Shown in pieces: positions 38,484 through 46,155 of a DNA stretch of 50,568 nucleotides (positions within the stretch are counted from its first letter, which is position 1; each line of letters starts with the position of its first letter). Origin of the DNA: a virus; IMG/VR virus record IMGVR_UViG_3300039106_000654, positions 1-50,568 of that record. One strand, written 5' to 3'. The notes under the pieces are model-generated. The model did not search any database, was not told where the DNA came from, and saw only the letters and a list, made by a program, of their open reading frames with translations. A program made the position numbers and the translations under genes.

Positions 38484-38850
38484 CTTGTCTATATTTAATT
38501 TCTTTTCTAATAATGTCAAGGTGCCAATCTGCACCACCATAGTCAAGTACTGCCAGTAGATAGTCATCATCCATATCAGCTATAGGTATCCATGTTAATG
38601 GATCTCTTCCACCTTTACCTCTACTTCCTCTTACTGCATACTTCCGGACTAACTCATAGTCATCATCTGCATAGACATAATAAGTTTCAATCTTATCCAT
38701 ATCTACTGCACCATATCTTCCATAGTCATTGCCACCATCTGCCATAGCATTATTTGGGCAACCACATGTTACATAGTCATGTACTGTTCTACTTACTAAT
38801 ACCTTATTACACTCAAGGCATTTTACTGAGTTATATACTATCTGTCTCAT
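38458..38850 (-). CDS. Zinc-ribbon-like small protein, DUF7695-like
   Basis: A 130-residue protein. The N-terminus VKCLECNKVLVSRTVHDYVTCGCP, then DGGNDYGRYG, matches the DUF7695 pattern: CxxC, His-Asp, CxC, and a GGxDYxR motif. The Cys residues probably bind one zinc. The C-terminal half (DDDYLLAVLDYGGADW) is acidic. Function unknown. Confidence 0.75.
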   Translation of the reverse strand: MRQIVYNSVKCLECNKVLVSRTVHDYVTCGCPNNAMADGGNDYGRYGAVDMDKIETYYVYADDDYELVRKYAVRGSRGKGGRDPLTWIPIADMDDDYLLAVLDYGGADWHLDIIRKEIKYRQDGKNNPGV

Positions 38851-39079
38851 CTTCTTCTCTATATGTTAAATATTCATTATATCTTTCTTCCATAGCTTTT
38901 TTATCCCAATACTTACCACAAGCTAATTCATCTGCTATATCATACCCAAAATCTATTATCTGCTCCTTCTCCATTTCTATAGCTTTATCCCAACATTCTT
39001 TATTGTATTCAAAATGTTTTTCTGTCCAAGGTTCAGATAATAAGTTGTCCAATAACCATTCTACTGCTGTTTGTTTCAT
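38831..39079 (-). CDS. Small phage protein, MKxTAVxxL family (copy 2)
   Basis: An 82-residue acidic helical protein that starts MKQTAVEWLLDNLLSEPW and contains AIEMEKEQIIDFG, a pattern shared by many small phage accessory proteins (MK-TAVEWL...AKEMEKEQI). The upstream gene starts with the same MKxTAV and carries a related TEKEQM segment, so the two look like tandem paralogues. Confidence 0.75.
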   Translation of the reverse strand: MKQTAVEWLLDNLLSEPWTEKHFEYNKECWDKAIEMEKEQIIDFGYDIADELACGKYWDKKAMEERYNEYLTYREEDETDSI

Positions 39080-39291
39080 TGTTCTTGTTGTTTAATCAAT
39101 TCATCCTTCCACCATTGTTCTTGTTGTTTAGTCAATCCATCCTTCCACCCTCTCATATATTCTGCATGCATTTGTTCTTTCTCTGTATCTTCTGCATAGT
39201 CAAATGATATACACCATTCATCATAGTCAAATGGCTCATCTTTTTGTCCTTCTAGTATTCTTTTAAGTAACTGTACTGCTGTTTCTTTCAT
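39076..39291 (-). CDS. Small phage protein, MKxTAVxxL family (copy 1) with duplicated tail
   Basis: A 71-residue protein starting MKETAVQLLKRILEG, paralogous to the next gene. Its C-terminus ends in two near-identical 12-residue units (WKDGLTKQQEQW, then WKDELIKQQEQ), the product of a 36-bp tandem duplication that also contains the start codon of the following gene. Confidence 0.72.
   Translation of the reverse strand: MKETAVQLLKRILEGQKDEPFDYDEWCISFDYAEDTEKEQMHAEYMRGWKDGLTKQQEQWWKDELIKQQEQ
39078..39149. repeat. 36-bp tandem direct repeat at a gene junction
   Basis: Two units, 39078-39113 and 39114-39149, differ at only a few positions. The unit codes the C-terminal 12 residues of the upstream gene and carries the ATG of the downstream gene. 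Confidence 0.9.
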
Positions 39292-39335
39292 ATCATTTTT
39301 AGTTAATTATGGAGATTAATACTTAATTTTCATAC

Positions 39336-39371
39336 TTTGCGCTCATTTTACTTAATTTGCACTCAGTTTTA
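39336..39371. promoter_or_regulatory. Direct repeats upstream of small-gene run (putative operator/promoter)
   Basis: TTTGCGCTCATTTTA at 39336-39350 is repeated with few changes from 39356 (TTTGCACTCAGTTTTA), a 20-base period. They lie 45-80 bases upstream of the minus-strand gene starting at 39291, where a promoter for the run of small genes is expected. Confidence 0.45.
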
Positions 39372-39429
39372 TCATTTTTATTTAAGATATGGGGCAATTT
39401 TTACCACTTATCCTTTATCAAAATGTCAC

Positions 39430-39476
39430 ATATATTAGCTAGAATTGTGACAAAAAGGTATAAATAGCTAATATAT
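39430..39476. repeat. 12-bp perfect inverted repeat after the gene at 39480
   Basis: ATATATTAGCTA (39430-39441) and TAGCTAATATAT (39465-39476) are separated by 23 bases that include TTGTGACA. It could form a 3' hairpin of the gene ending at 39480 or be a binding site; the stem is AT-only apart from GC, so terminator strength would be low. Confidence 0.5.
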
Positions 39477-39479
39477 TAG

Positions 39480-39854
39480 TCACATTCCTTTTGCAATCAT
39501 ATTTATTATTTCTTCTCTTATTTCATCACTTAGTTTATAAGGTAAACTATATTCTTCTTTATTTTCTAATCTACATCTTTCTACTTCTTCCCATAATGAC
39601 TGATCATCATAACAAATAGGTTTTTCGTCATTAGTGGCTTGGTCATTTGCACCATCAGGATCTCTTTCATATAAATACCAATCAATCCAGTCTGCTCCTT
39701 CTTTACCATAATAAACTTTAAATAAAGTGTCTATTACATTACTAGAGTCATCTGTAAAATTAATAAGATCTATACCTAATGCATATAATTCATCAAGTTT
39801 TTTAGATTTATTCCTGAGCTTATCAAGAATATGTATAAATACTTCTTGTTTCAT
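39480..39854 (-). CDS. Small hypothetical phage protein
   Basis: A 124-residue acidic protein: a helical start (IHILDKLRNKSKKLDELYALGIDLINF), then a Trp/Tyr-rich segment GADWIDWYLYERD and CYDDQSLWEEVE. The pattern recalls small phage proteins with a WIDWFxxE motif of unknown function. It overlaps the upstream membrane-protein gene by 4 bases. Confidence 0.75.
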   Translation of the reverse strand: MKQEVFIHILDKLRNKSKKLDELYALGIDLINFTDDSSNVIDTLFKVYYGKEGADWIDWYLYERDPDGANDQATNDEKPICYDDQSLWEEVERCRLENKEEYSLPYKLSDEIREEIINMIAKGM

Positions 39855-40042
39855 TTTTTTCTTGTTTCTTTATAATCTATAATAAATCCTACTGCTACAA
39901 TTATATTCATACCAAAGGACATTAATATCTCATGGATGTCAGCATATACATTCATTGATAGATGTACATGACCAACCATCCAAAAAGGTATGGATAAGTT
40001 TTGGCTTACCCATACCAATAGATATTTTACAAAGTGTTTCAC
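39851..40042 (-). CDS. Small membrane protein, probably GTG start
   Basis: A 63-residue protein with two hydrophobic segments (YLLVWVSQNLSIPFWMVG, and GMNIIVAVGFIIDY). The start is a GTG sharing its first base with the TAG stop of the upstream gene. Function unknown. Confidence 0.6.
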   Translation of the reverse strand: MKHFVKYLLVWVSQNLSIPFWMVGHVHLSMNVYADIHEILMSFGMNIIVAVGFIIDYKETRKK

Positions 40043-41037
40043 TAATTAGACATAAAATTATAAGCAGCTGTGCTACCTGACATTTTAAACTCATATGTTT
40101 CTTCACCACAAGTTATATCATTAAGTCTTACTTTTACTAATGAAGCATTTTTAAAACTAGATAACATTTCATGTGTTTTCAAATTATCTACAAAAAATAC
40201 TGTTTTCTTACTTTCAGTAATATAACAATCTTTAATATTATATTTTTGATAAACTCCATTAACTAAAAAAGAAATATCTACACTAACTTTTTCATCACAT
40301 ACATAAACACCACCAATATAAAATGATATTTCATTTTTATAATTTTCAAGTTTTAACCATTGACTATCATCAATATTTGTATATGCAATTTTATATGGAT
40401 CATCTAATCCATTGTCAATCTTTTCATATGCCCATTGTGCACTTGCTGTATAACTAAATGATAGTCCTAATATTAATAATACTATTTTCCAATTATTCAA
40501 ATACTCTTTATTTTTCTTTCTAGCATATATACCAAGAGGTAAAAGAATAAATCCAATTAAAATTGGTAGTGTTAACAATCCTAAAATCATACAAAGTGTA
40601 GGTACATTTTTCTTAGCAAACCATGGCTTTGCATCTTCATTATTTTTATTAGCAATAGTTTCTAATACAGCACTATACTTTTTATTAAATTCATCATCAG
40701 ACATTACAATAACTGAAGATAAATGATTTACTAGATCCATAAAGTGATGATTTGCATTCTGCAATTCAACAGCATTATCAAAAGAACCTATCTTTCTTCT
40801 TATTTCTACTGTTACTTCTGTTGAAGTTTCTGATTTTTTTACAAGATTAAAGTCAATATATACACCAAGAGATAAAAATTCTGAGCATTCTAAAGTTACT
40901 TGGTTAAAAATAGCATTTACTTCAGTCACATTATATTTAGTATCAGATGCTGCAGTAATCTTTGGTATGCTCTTCATTACTTGGTCAATTGGAAATTCAA
41001 TTGTTATTGTTTTCTTTGGATTTGGTAGACTAAACAT
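40042..41037 (-). CDS. Two-TM membrane protein with SRPBCC-like cytoplasmic part and signal-peptide-like second half
   Basis: A 331-residue protein. Residues 1-115 (KKTITIEFPIDQV...LECSEFLSLGVYIDFNLV...EVTVEIRRKIG...HHFMDLVNHLSSV) look like a START/SRPBCC-type lipid or ligand-binding fold. TM1 is near 148-172 (MILGLLTLPILIGFILLPLGIY). The second hydrophobic stretch near 184-200 (KIVLLILGLSFSYTASAQ) ends like a signal-peptidase site, followed by a beta-rich region of about 130 residues with paired Cys. It looks like a fusion of a cytosolic protein and a secreted protein. Stop is TAG. Confidence 0.75.
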   Translation of the reverse strand: MFSLPNPKKTITIEFPIDQVMKSIPKITAASDTKYNVTEVNAIFNQVTLECSEFLSLGVYIDFNLVKKSETSTEVTVEIRRKIGSFDNAVELQNANHHFMDLVNHLSSVIVMSDDEFNKKYSAVLETIANKNNEDAKPWFAKKNVPTLCMILGLLTLPILIGFILLPLGIYARKKNKEYLNNWKIVLLILGLSFSYTASAQWAYEKIDNGLDDPYKIAYTNIDDSQWLKLENYKNEISFYIGGVYVCDEKVSVDISFLVNGVYQKYNIKDCYITESKKTVFFVDNLKTHEMLSSFKNASLVKVRLNDITCGEETYEFKMSGSTAAYNFMSN

Positions 41038-41063
41038 TTATTTGGTTTTTTAGTAGTTTATAA

Positions 41064-41132
41064 TTAATTTACTGATGGTGCACAATCTTCTGATCCTATG
41101 CAAGATCCATCACATTTACATATATACATCAT
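41064..41132 (-). CDS. 22-residue Cys-rich peptide (micro-ORF)
   Basis: MMYICKCDGSCIGSEDCAPSV... has four Cys in a CxC-x4-C-x5-C layout, suggesting a small metal-binding or disulfide peptide. The ATG overlaps the TGA of the preceding 45-residue gene, the same coupling style used by real genes here. Confidence 0.4.
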   Translation of the reverse strand: MMYICKCDGSCIGSEDCAPSVN

Positions 41133-41266
41133 ATGTCTTCTTCATTTTGTTCTTTCAGGAATTGCTCTTCTTCATGTTGTTTTTGTAACTCCTTAAGTTG
41201 CATATACTGTTCTAATGTTAAAGATTCTAAATCTCTTTCCAACATTTCCATATATATTTCTTTCAT
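41129..41266 (-). CDS. 45-residue coiled-coil-like peptide
   Basis: A short Glu/Leu/Gln-rich helix (MEMLERDLESLTLEQYMQL...) overlapping the upstream gene stop by ATGA and the downstream micro-ORF start by ATGA. Perfect coupling on both sides supports translation. Function unknown; probably a protein-binding peptide. Confidence 0.6.
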   Translation of the reverse strand: MKEIYMEMLERDLESLTLEQYMQLKELQKQHEEEQFLKEQNEEDI

Positions 41267-41700
41267 TCTTCCCATAACTTTAAATATTTTTCAATTACAG
41301 TTCTCCCAGCTATATTAATAGTACCTGTTTCTTTTACAGATGTATAATTTCTGAGTTTTTTATAAGTAGGTTCACTTAAAGTTACTACAACTGTATATAA
41401 TCTTTTTTGCCTATCTAATTTAATTTTTTCAGAAAAAATATAAGGAAACTTTTTCATATAATCTGCTGCTGCAGTTATAAAACCTTGATTATTTATTTTA
41501 ATTAAATTAGCTGCTTGATCTTTAGAAGCATGTACTGTACATCTATCTATATTAGTAATTGATGCAATATGTTCTTCAGTCATATTATACTTGTGTGATA
41601 ATATACCAATTAGATAATTTCTTTTATCTAAATATTCTCTTTTTCTGTGAGGTTGTAGCATACTTACTAACTCATCCTCAATATCTTTTGCTGTATACAT
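41263..41700 (-). CDS. DnaA-C-terminal-domain-like HTH protein
   Basis: About 145 residues from ATG at 41700, which directly follows the upstream stop; a longer start would overlap that gene. KRNYLIGILSHKYNMTEEHIASITNIDRCTVHASKDQAANL near residues 27-67 resembles the DnaA domain IV helix-turn-helix: a helical run, then DRCTVHASK in place of the signature DHSTVxHAxK. It may bind phage origin or regulatory sites. The C-terminal half is basic and beta-rich. Confidence 0.68.
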   Translation of the reverse strand: MYTAKDIEDELVSMLQPHRKREYLDKRNYLIGILSHKYNMTEEHIASITNIDRCTVHASKDQAANLIKINNQGFITAAADYMKKFPYIFSEKIKLDRQKRLYTVVVTLSEPTYKKLRNYTSVKETGTINIAGRTVIEKYLKLWEE

Positions 41701-41701
41701 A

Positions 41702-41881
41702 TTAAATAAAAAATGGAAATAATAATCCTTTAATTTCACCTACAATAGGTCCAATAAATAAAGAGGATAAAAAACCATGATCTTGAGAAAATTCATAACA
41801 ATAGTATGCAGCATAAATTTGTGCAACTAATAGATACAAAAGAACTGCATACAAAGGATATCTCCTTGTTTCTTCAGTCAT
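41702..41881 (-). CDS. 59-residue small membrane protein
   Basis: Begins with a polar MTEETRRYP, then a hydrophobic YAVLLYLLVAQIYAAYY segment and a second hydrophobic stretch GFLSSLFIGPIVG. The frame fills the gap between two genes exactly: it starts 10 bases after the 41892 stop and ends one base before the next ATG. Function unknown. Confidence 0.62.
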   Translation of the reverse strand: MTEETRRYPLYAVLLYLLVAQIYAAYYCYEFSQDHGFLSSLFIGPIVGEIKGLLFPFFI

Positions 41882-41891
41882 GATAATAAAT

Positions 41892-42167
41892 TTAAATTAA
41901 TTCTAAGTCAGCTTCTTTAACTGTGACTTCTTCTTCTTCTTTCATATTAGACAGGATATCTAATGGTAAGAATCTTGCAGCATCATATAACTCATAGGGA
42001 AAAGATTGAGATGAGAGTTGTACTTCTTTAAGAAGAACTCCATACTTGTTTTTTTCAAGTCCCATTCTTACTATTCTAGTAATAGTATAGGTAGTACCTT
42101 CAGTTATCCATTCTGAATCTGGTATTTTTTTTGGTTTATCTGAACTATCAATACAAATGGCCCTCAT
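41892..42167 (-). CDS. Small beta-barrel-like phage protein (MRAICIDSSDKP family)
   Basis: A 91-residue protein starting MRAICIDSSDKPKKIP, then WITEGTTYTITRIVRM...YGVLLKEVQL. The pattern is typical of small SH3-like proteins frequent in Bacteroidota phages, with unknown function; the C-terminus is acidic. It overlaps ClpS by 20 bases. Confidence 0.75.
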   Translation of the reverse strand: MRAICIDSSDKPKKIPDSEWITEGTTYTITRIVRMGLEKNKYGVLLKEVQLSSQSFPYELYDAARFLPLDILSNMKEEEEVTVKEADLELI

Positions 42168-42402
42168 AGGATTCTATCATTACTTTGATGTCCAAAGATA
42201 TTAAAGTTTGTGTTAATTCAAACATTTCATCCCAATTTCCATTCTTAATACTGCATTTACCATTGGTATGTGCAATTAATGCACATTGTTCTGCTTGTAT
42301 AGGTTCATAAGTACAAAACCTTATTAAACAAGCCATAATGTACGGGAAATCATGCACATCATCATTATACATAACTACTTTATATTGTCCTGGTATTTCC
42401 AT
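42148..42402 (-). CDS. clpS: ClpS-like N-degron adaptor protein
   Basis: An 84-residue protein. YKVVMYNDDVHDFPYIMACLIRF carries the NDD block (N13, D14, D15) that binds the alpha-amino group in ClpS. QCALIAHTNGKC with H45 matches the conserved His region (VHxxGKA in bacterial ClpS). Length and order fit the adaptor core without an N-terminal extension. ClpS delivers N-end-rule substrates to ClpAP; a phage copy could redirect host proteolysis toward or away from substrates. The host would need a matching ClpA/ClpC. Confidence 0.82.
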   Translation of the reverse strand: MEIPGQYKVVMYNDDVHDFPYIMACLIRFCTYEPIQAEQCALIAHTNGKCSIKNGNWDEMFELTQTLISLDIKVMIESYEGHLY

Positions 42403-42418
42403 AATATAATATAATCAA

Positions 42419-43510
42419 TTATAAACTAATATTATAGTTTTTCCAAAGTATTTTACTTTGATCAAAACCTTCTAATGCTTCTTTACACCACTTCTCATCA
42501 ACTGTCCCCATATAACATAGTATGTGTACAATAGATTTATCATCAGGATTTAACCGGAGCAATCTTCCTATTCTCTGACTAGCCTTACGCTCATTTCCAT
42601 ATGCATGCATAATAATACCTTGTTTAAGATTAGCAATATTAACACCTTCATTCAACTGCATAACAGTAGAAAGTTTTGTAATATTACCAGCCTTAAAATC
42701 TTCCAGATTTTCTTCAGATTTAGGATTATTACTATGATAACTATGAGTACACAATCTATCAGCTTGATCTTGAGTATTAGCAAATACAATACATTTAGTA
42801 TTAATATTGTTCATTAGTATTTTAGTGTATTTTTCTTTACTAGCATACTCCATCATAGCTTTCATTCTCATTACTCTAATGATATGTGCAGGACCGGAAC
42901 CTGTATCAATTCTATTACTCCAATAATTATAATTCAATTGTTCAGAAGTAATAAAAGACTTAGTTTTCATATCTACAGCATAATTCTTTGCAGTACCTAG
43001 TTCTAATTCATGTACTATGATCTGGTAATCATTTAGTATTCCATTTTCTATAGCTTCATCTGCTTTAAAAGTATATACTACAGGACAAAATTCCTGTACT
43101 AATTTACCTTTCTCAGAATCTTTATATTTTGGTGGAGTACCAGTAAGACCTAGTATCTTTCCTTTAAAGAACTGTAAAAATCCTCTATGACTATCAAGTA
43201 ATGAATGAGCTTCATCTAAATACACAGCATCAAAGTCACCAGGGTTATGTTTATTTAAACTTAGATAAGTTGTAAATGTAATCCTGTTTAACTGTTTTTG
43301 CATGTTAAAAGTTTCTGCATCATCTTTCCAAGATTGAAAGATAGATTTTTTAGGTGCAACTACTAATGTTCTCATAAGAGATGTAGTATTAAGTTCCATA
43401 TGTTTTAGGCCAACAAGGGTCTTACCGACCCCTGTGCCTAATACTATAGAACATTTATGTTTACCTTCAGTAGCTTTTAATGCTTCTGCTTGTATTTCTT
43501 CTCTGTTCAT
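42419..43510 (-). CDS. SF2 DNA helicase (DEAH-type)
   Basis: A 363-residue helicase. Motif I is LGTGVGKT near residues 24-31, motif II is YLDEAHSLLDSH (DEAH), motif III-like GLTGTPP, and motif VI is RIGRLLRLNPDDKS. These place it in the phage SF2 group related to RecG/UvsW-type or restriction-like helicases. A role in fork remodelling or recombination is likely. It overlaps the ParB-like gene by 4 bases. Confidence 0.9.
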   Translation of the reverse strand: MNREEIQAEALKATEGKHKCSIVLGTGVGKTLVGLKHMELNTTSLMRTLVVAPKKSIFQSWKDDAETFNMQKQLNRITFTTYLSLNKHNPGDFDAVYLDEAHSLLDSHRGFLQFFKGKILGLTGTPPKYKDSEKGKLVQEFCPVVYTFKADEAIENGILNDYQIIVHELELGTAKNYAVDMKTKSFITSEQLNYNYWSNRIDTGSGPAHIIRVMRMKAMMEYASKEKYTKILMNNINTKCIVFANTQDQADRLCTHSYHSNNPKSEENLEDFKAGNITKLSTVMQLNEGVNIANLKQGIIMHAYGNERKASQRIGRLLRLNPDDKSIVHILCYMGTVDEKWCKEALEGFDQSKILWKNYNISL

Positions 43511-44244
43511 TTTGTCAAATTAAATATATTTTTACTTATAAATGCTTCTGCAGCACCAGTATCACTCATTGCTTTAATAGTTTTAATGTGTTTATCAAGA
43601 TTAGTAAGTGATTTATCATGGTCATATATGCCCCAAGCACGTATAAATACTTGCAAGAAGTTGTGTTTTACCCAACGGTCAGCTCTTCCTATTTTAATAA
43701 AAAAATCATTAAATGCTTTGGCCATTGCATCTGATTCAGAATTGGTAATTTTAAAATGTCCAGATTTAATTAATTTAGATCCAGAAACTACAGCTGATGT
43801 ACCACGTGTACATATTGCAGCTAACATTAATGGCTCAATATTATATTTATTTCTCATTTTGAACAATTTTTGATAATCAGGTAAATAAGGTTTAAATGCA
43901 TTTACATAATTTATCAATGTCCATGACTTTGATGAGTTATTCATTTTAGCCATTTTTATAACTATTTCAATTTCATCTTCTACATCAAGAATAATGTATG
44001 GAATTTCTAATCCTTCTGCTACAAGACCAGTAAATAAATGTTGACCATCTGTAAGGTATAATTCTTTTTTACCAGATATAACATCTGTTTCAATACATAC
44101 CACAGGTCTAATAACACCCATAGTACGGATACTTTCAATCATTGTTTGCACATGACCTGGATTTAATATCCTATTATTATCTAAGAATAAAAATTTCTCA
44201 TAGTTTTTGCTATATTTTATATTAATTTTTGAGTTCATAATCAT
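43507..44244 (-). CDS. ParB/sulfiredoxin-like nuclease-domain protein
   Basis: A 245-residue protein with an N-terminal ParB-like fold: a NPGHVQTMIESIRTMGVIRPVVC block, then KKELYLTDGQHLFTGLVAEGLEIPYIIL. The DGQH replaces the usual GxRR-type motif. The rest is helical. Phage ParB-like proteins may act as CTP/ATP-dependent DNA clamps, nucleases or regulators; the exact role is open. Confidence 0.82.
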   Translation of the reverse strand: MIMNSKINIKYSKNYEKFLFLDNNRILNPGHVQTMIESIRTMGVIRPVVCIETDVISGKKELYLTDGQHLFTGLVAEGLEIPYIILDVEDEIEIVIKMAKMNNSSKSWTLINYVNAFKPYLPDYQKLFKMRNKYNIEPLMLAAICTRGTSAVVSGSKLIKSGHFKITNSESDAMAKAFNDFFIKIGRADRWVKHNFLQVFIRAWGIYDHDKSLTNLDKHIKTIKAMSDTGAAEAFISKNIFNLTK

Positions 44245-44260
44245 AAGTTTTTAAATCATA

Positions 44261-44671
44261 TTATTTTAAGTGTCCTAGTATTCTAGCCTCTGCAGGATGT
44301 TCATGTAAATGTTTGTGACAAGATCTACAAGCTGCTTTCCAAGTACTTTGTACTAAATAGAATGCATCTCTATTAGCTCCTGCAAAAGTGTGGTGCACAT
44401 CTGATGCACCACTACTACAGCAAGGATAATTAAGCTCACACATAGAGTGATCAGAAAGAAATCTTTCTCTTAGTTTAAGATACTCAGCATCTTTCTTTTT
44501 TCTTTTAGAAGAGACCTGAGGGATCTTATAGTCAGTTGGTTTCTGTATATTATCTTTATTCTTGGGATTTTGGCAACTCCAACAATATTTACAATATTTA
44601 AATCCCTCATGGTTCTTCCATATAACAGTCATCTTCTGACAACCATCACATTCTTTAAGCTTTGTTTGCAT
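44261..44671 (-). CDS. HNH endonuclease with zinc finger
   Basis: A 136-residue protein. N-terminal zinc ribbon: CDGCQK...YCKYCWSC. The HNH core: CELNYPCCSSGASDVHHTFAGANRD, then ACRSCHKHLHEHP, with the paired His (VHH) and the CxxCH arm. Its size suits a small phage HNH nuclease, similar to NinG/Rap-type or homing enzymes, but the position inside an operon argues for a phage function such as DNA processing. Confidence 0.85.
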   Translation of the reverse strand: MQTKLKECDGCQKMTVIWKNHEGFKYCKYCWSCQNPKNKDNIQKPTDYKIPQVSSKRKKKDAEYLKLRERFLSDHSMCELNYPCCSSGASDVHHTFAGANRDAFYLVQSTWKAACRSCHKHLHEHPAEARILGHLK

Positions 44672-45146
44672 TCTTTAGTCTTGGTAACTGATTTTGTTGT
44701 ACTTCTAAACTTAAAAAGTTTCTAGGAAGAACACCTTCAGCAATAAAGATAGTAATAATTTGTTGTTTATCAATACCCAAATCTTTAAAGTTTAAGGTAT
44801 TTTTAAATGTTGTATCTGTTTCTGTTTCAGACAGTAAGAACTGTGTAATTGGACTATTTGGAAACAAAGTTTTAAAAATAAAATTACTATAGCTTATAGT
44901 AGCTTGTTGTTTAAGTGTATTTAATACAACTTGAGCTCTTTTATATACATTAATTATTCTTTGTTTTTTCTTGCTACACATAGTATCAAGTTCTTCTTGG
45001 TTAATAGAAGAAAGACCATAGAGAGCTCTCTTATATAAATAATTCTGATAGTGTGAATAACTATCTTGCTCATATTGTGTATGAGTTTTGCCAGCATTAA
45101 GCTGATATTCTTTTATATTTTGTTTTAACTTTTCCATTTTATACAT
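44655..45146 (-). CDS. Hypothetical helical protein
   Basis: A 163-residue, mostly helical basic protein (KQNIKEYQLNAG..., CSKKKQRIINVYKRAQVVLNTLKQQ). No family recognised. A second ATG at codon 4 could be the start. Coupled to the HNH gene by a 17-base overlap. Confidence 0.72.
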   Translation of the reverse strand: MYKMEKLKQNIKEYQLNAGKTHTQYEQDSYSHYQNYLYKRALYGLSSINQEELDTMCSKKKQRIINVYKRAQVVLNTLKQQATISYSNFIFKTLFPNSPITQFLLSETETDTTFKNTLNFKDLGIDKQQIITIFIAEGVLPRNFLSLEVQQNQLPRLKNANKA

Positions 45147-45165
45147 TTTAATAATAATAAATAAT

Positions 45166-45192
45166 AAAAAAGGGCCATTTCTGACCCTTTTT
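45166..45192. terminator. Bidirectional terminator
   Basis: AAAAAAGGG (45166-45174) pairs with CCCTTTTT (45185-45192), loop of about 10 bases, with T-tract on either strand. It lies after the gene ending at 45211. Confidence 0.82.
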
Positions 45193-45210
45193 ATAAACCT
45201 TTAACTAATC

Positions 45211-45690
45211 TTAGATATTAAAATCATTAGCTGCTGCAGTTATAGCAGAACTATTAGTTTTATTTGTAGCTGCATAGGCAGCACGCAATTGCTCTACATT
45301 ATCATGCTTAATTAATTCATCTGTACCATTACCATTAAAACTAAAAATAGTTCTACGGTAAATTGGTAATCCTCCAAGTGTACAAACTATTCCAGTTTCA
45401 CCTGCAATTTTCAAATCACGCTCAGGATTCTTTTTGTTGAAAGGCTCAAGAGATTCTTGAACTACAATTTTACCATCAATTTCTTGACCAGCAAAAAATC
45501 CTGAAGCTTGAAGATCAGTTAATAATCCTGGTACAATTGCAGATACTGGTTTTCTTTTTAAGAAACCATTATCATCAATCATTGTTCTTACTTGTTCCAA
45601 ACGAATATATGCCCATTCAGGGTTATTTTCAGAAACATTTATTACTGCATTTGTTGTTGCGTCAGCTGTTACAATTACTTTTGAGTTCAT
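45211..45690 (-). CDS. Conserved-looking small phage protein, function unknown
   Basis: About 159 residues from ATG at 45690; a longer frame adds a low-complexity N-terminus. The sequence MNSKVIVTADATTNAVINVSENNPEWAYIRLEQVRTMIDD..., with GFLKRKPVSAIVPG and a TIFSFNGNGTDELI segment, looks like a folded soluble protein, possibly beta-sandwich. It is monocistronic, with a terminator behind, suggesting high expression. Confidence 0.78.
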   Translation of the reverse strand: MNSKVIVTADATTNAVINVSENNPEWAYIRLEQVRTMIDDNGFLKRKPVSAIVPGLLTDLQASGFFAGQEIDGKIVVQESLEPFNKKNPERDLKIAGETGIVCTLGGLPIYRRTIFSFNGNGTDELIKHDNVEQLRAAYAATNKTNSSAITAAANDFNI

Positions 45691-45799
45691 AATTTTAATT
45701 TTAAATAAATAAATAAATTGATTTTTTGAGTGCAATACTATACTATAGTTACTCAAACTAATAGTAAGTAGTAAATATTCCTATTGCAATAAGAATATA

Positions 45800-46066
45800 T
45801 TATATATCTGTGGGATCCTCTAAATCTATAATGTCATCAAATGAAATATCATCTAATACATTATACTCTTCATTCTCATCATTAGGTAAATATGAGAAAT
45901 CAAATTCTTTTTGATAGGTATTTTCTACTGCTGAACCTGTAAATGGATCAACAATATGTATACCATGATCTATGCTCATTAAAAACTGGATATCTTGATC
46001 AGTCATCTCTAGAAATTGCTCTATAGAAAGATAAATAACTTTTCCATTAGGTAACTGATATTGCAT
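45800..46066 (-). CDS. Small acidic protein
   Basis: An 88-residue protein: beta-like N-terminus (MQYQLPNGKVIYLSIEQFLEMTDQD) and a very acidic C-terminus (DDISFDDIIDLEDP). The acidity could mediate contacts with nucleic-acid-binding proteins. No named family. Confidence 0.72.
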   Translation of the reverse strand: MQYQLPNGKVIYLSIEQFLEMTDQDIQFLMSIDHGIHIVDPFTGSAVENTYQKEFDFSYLPNDENEEYNVLDDISFDDIIDLEDPTDI

Positions 46067-46155
46067 GTTTTTATATCTGTAGTAAAAATACGTGATAATT
46101 TTATGTATGATTGCTTGCAGAAAATAAAATATTGCAATATATAGCTAACAATAAA

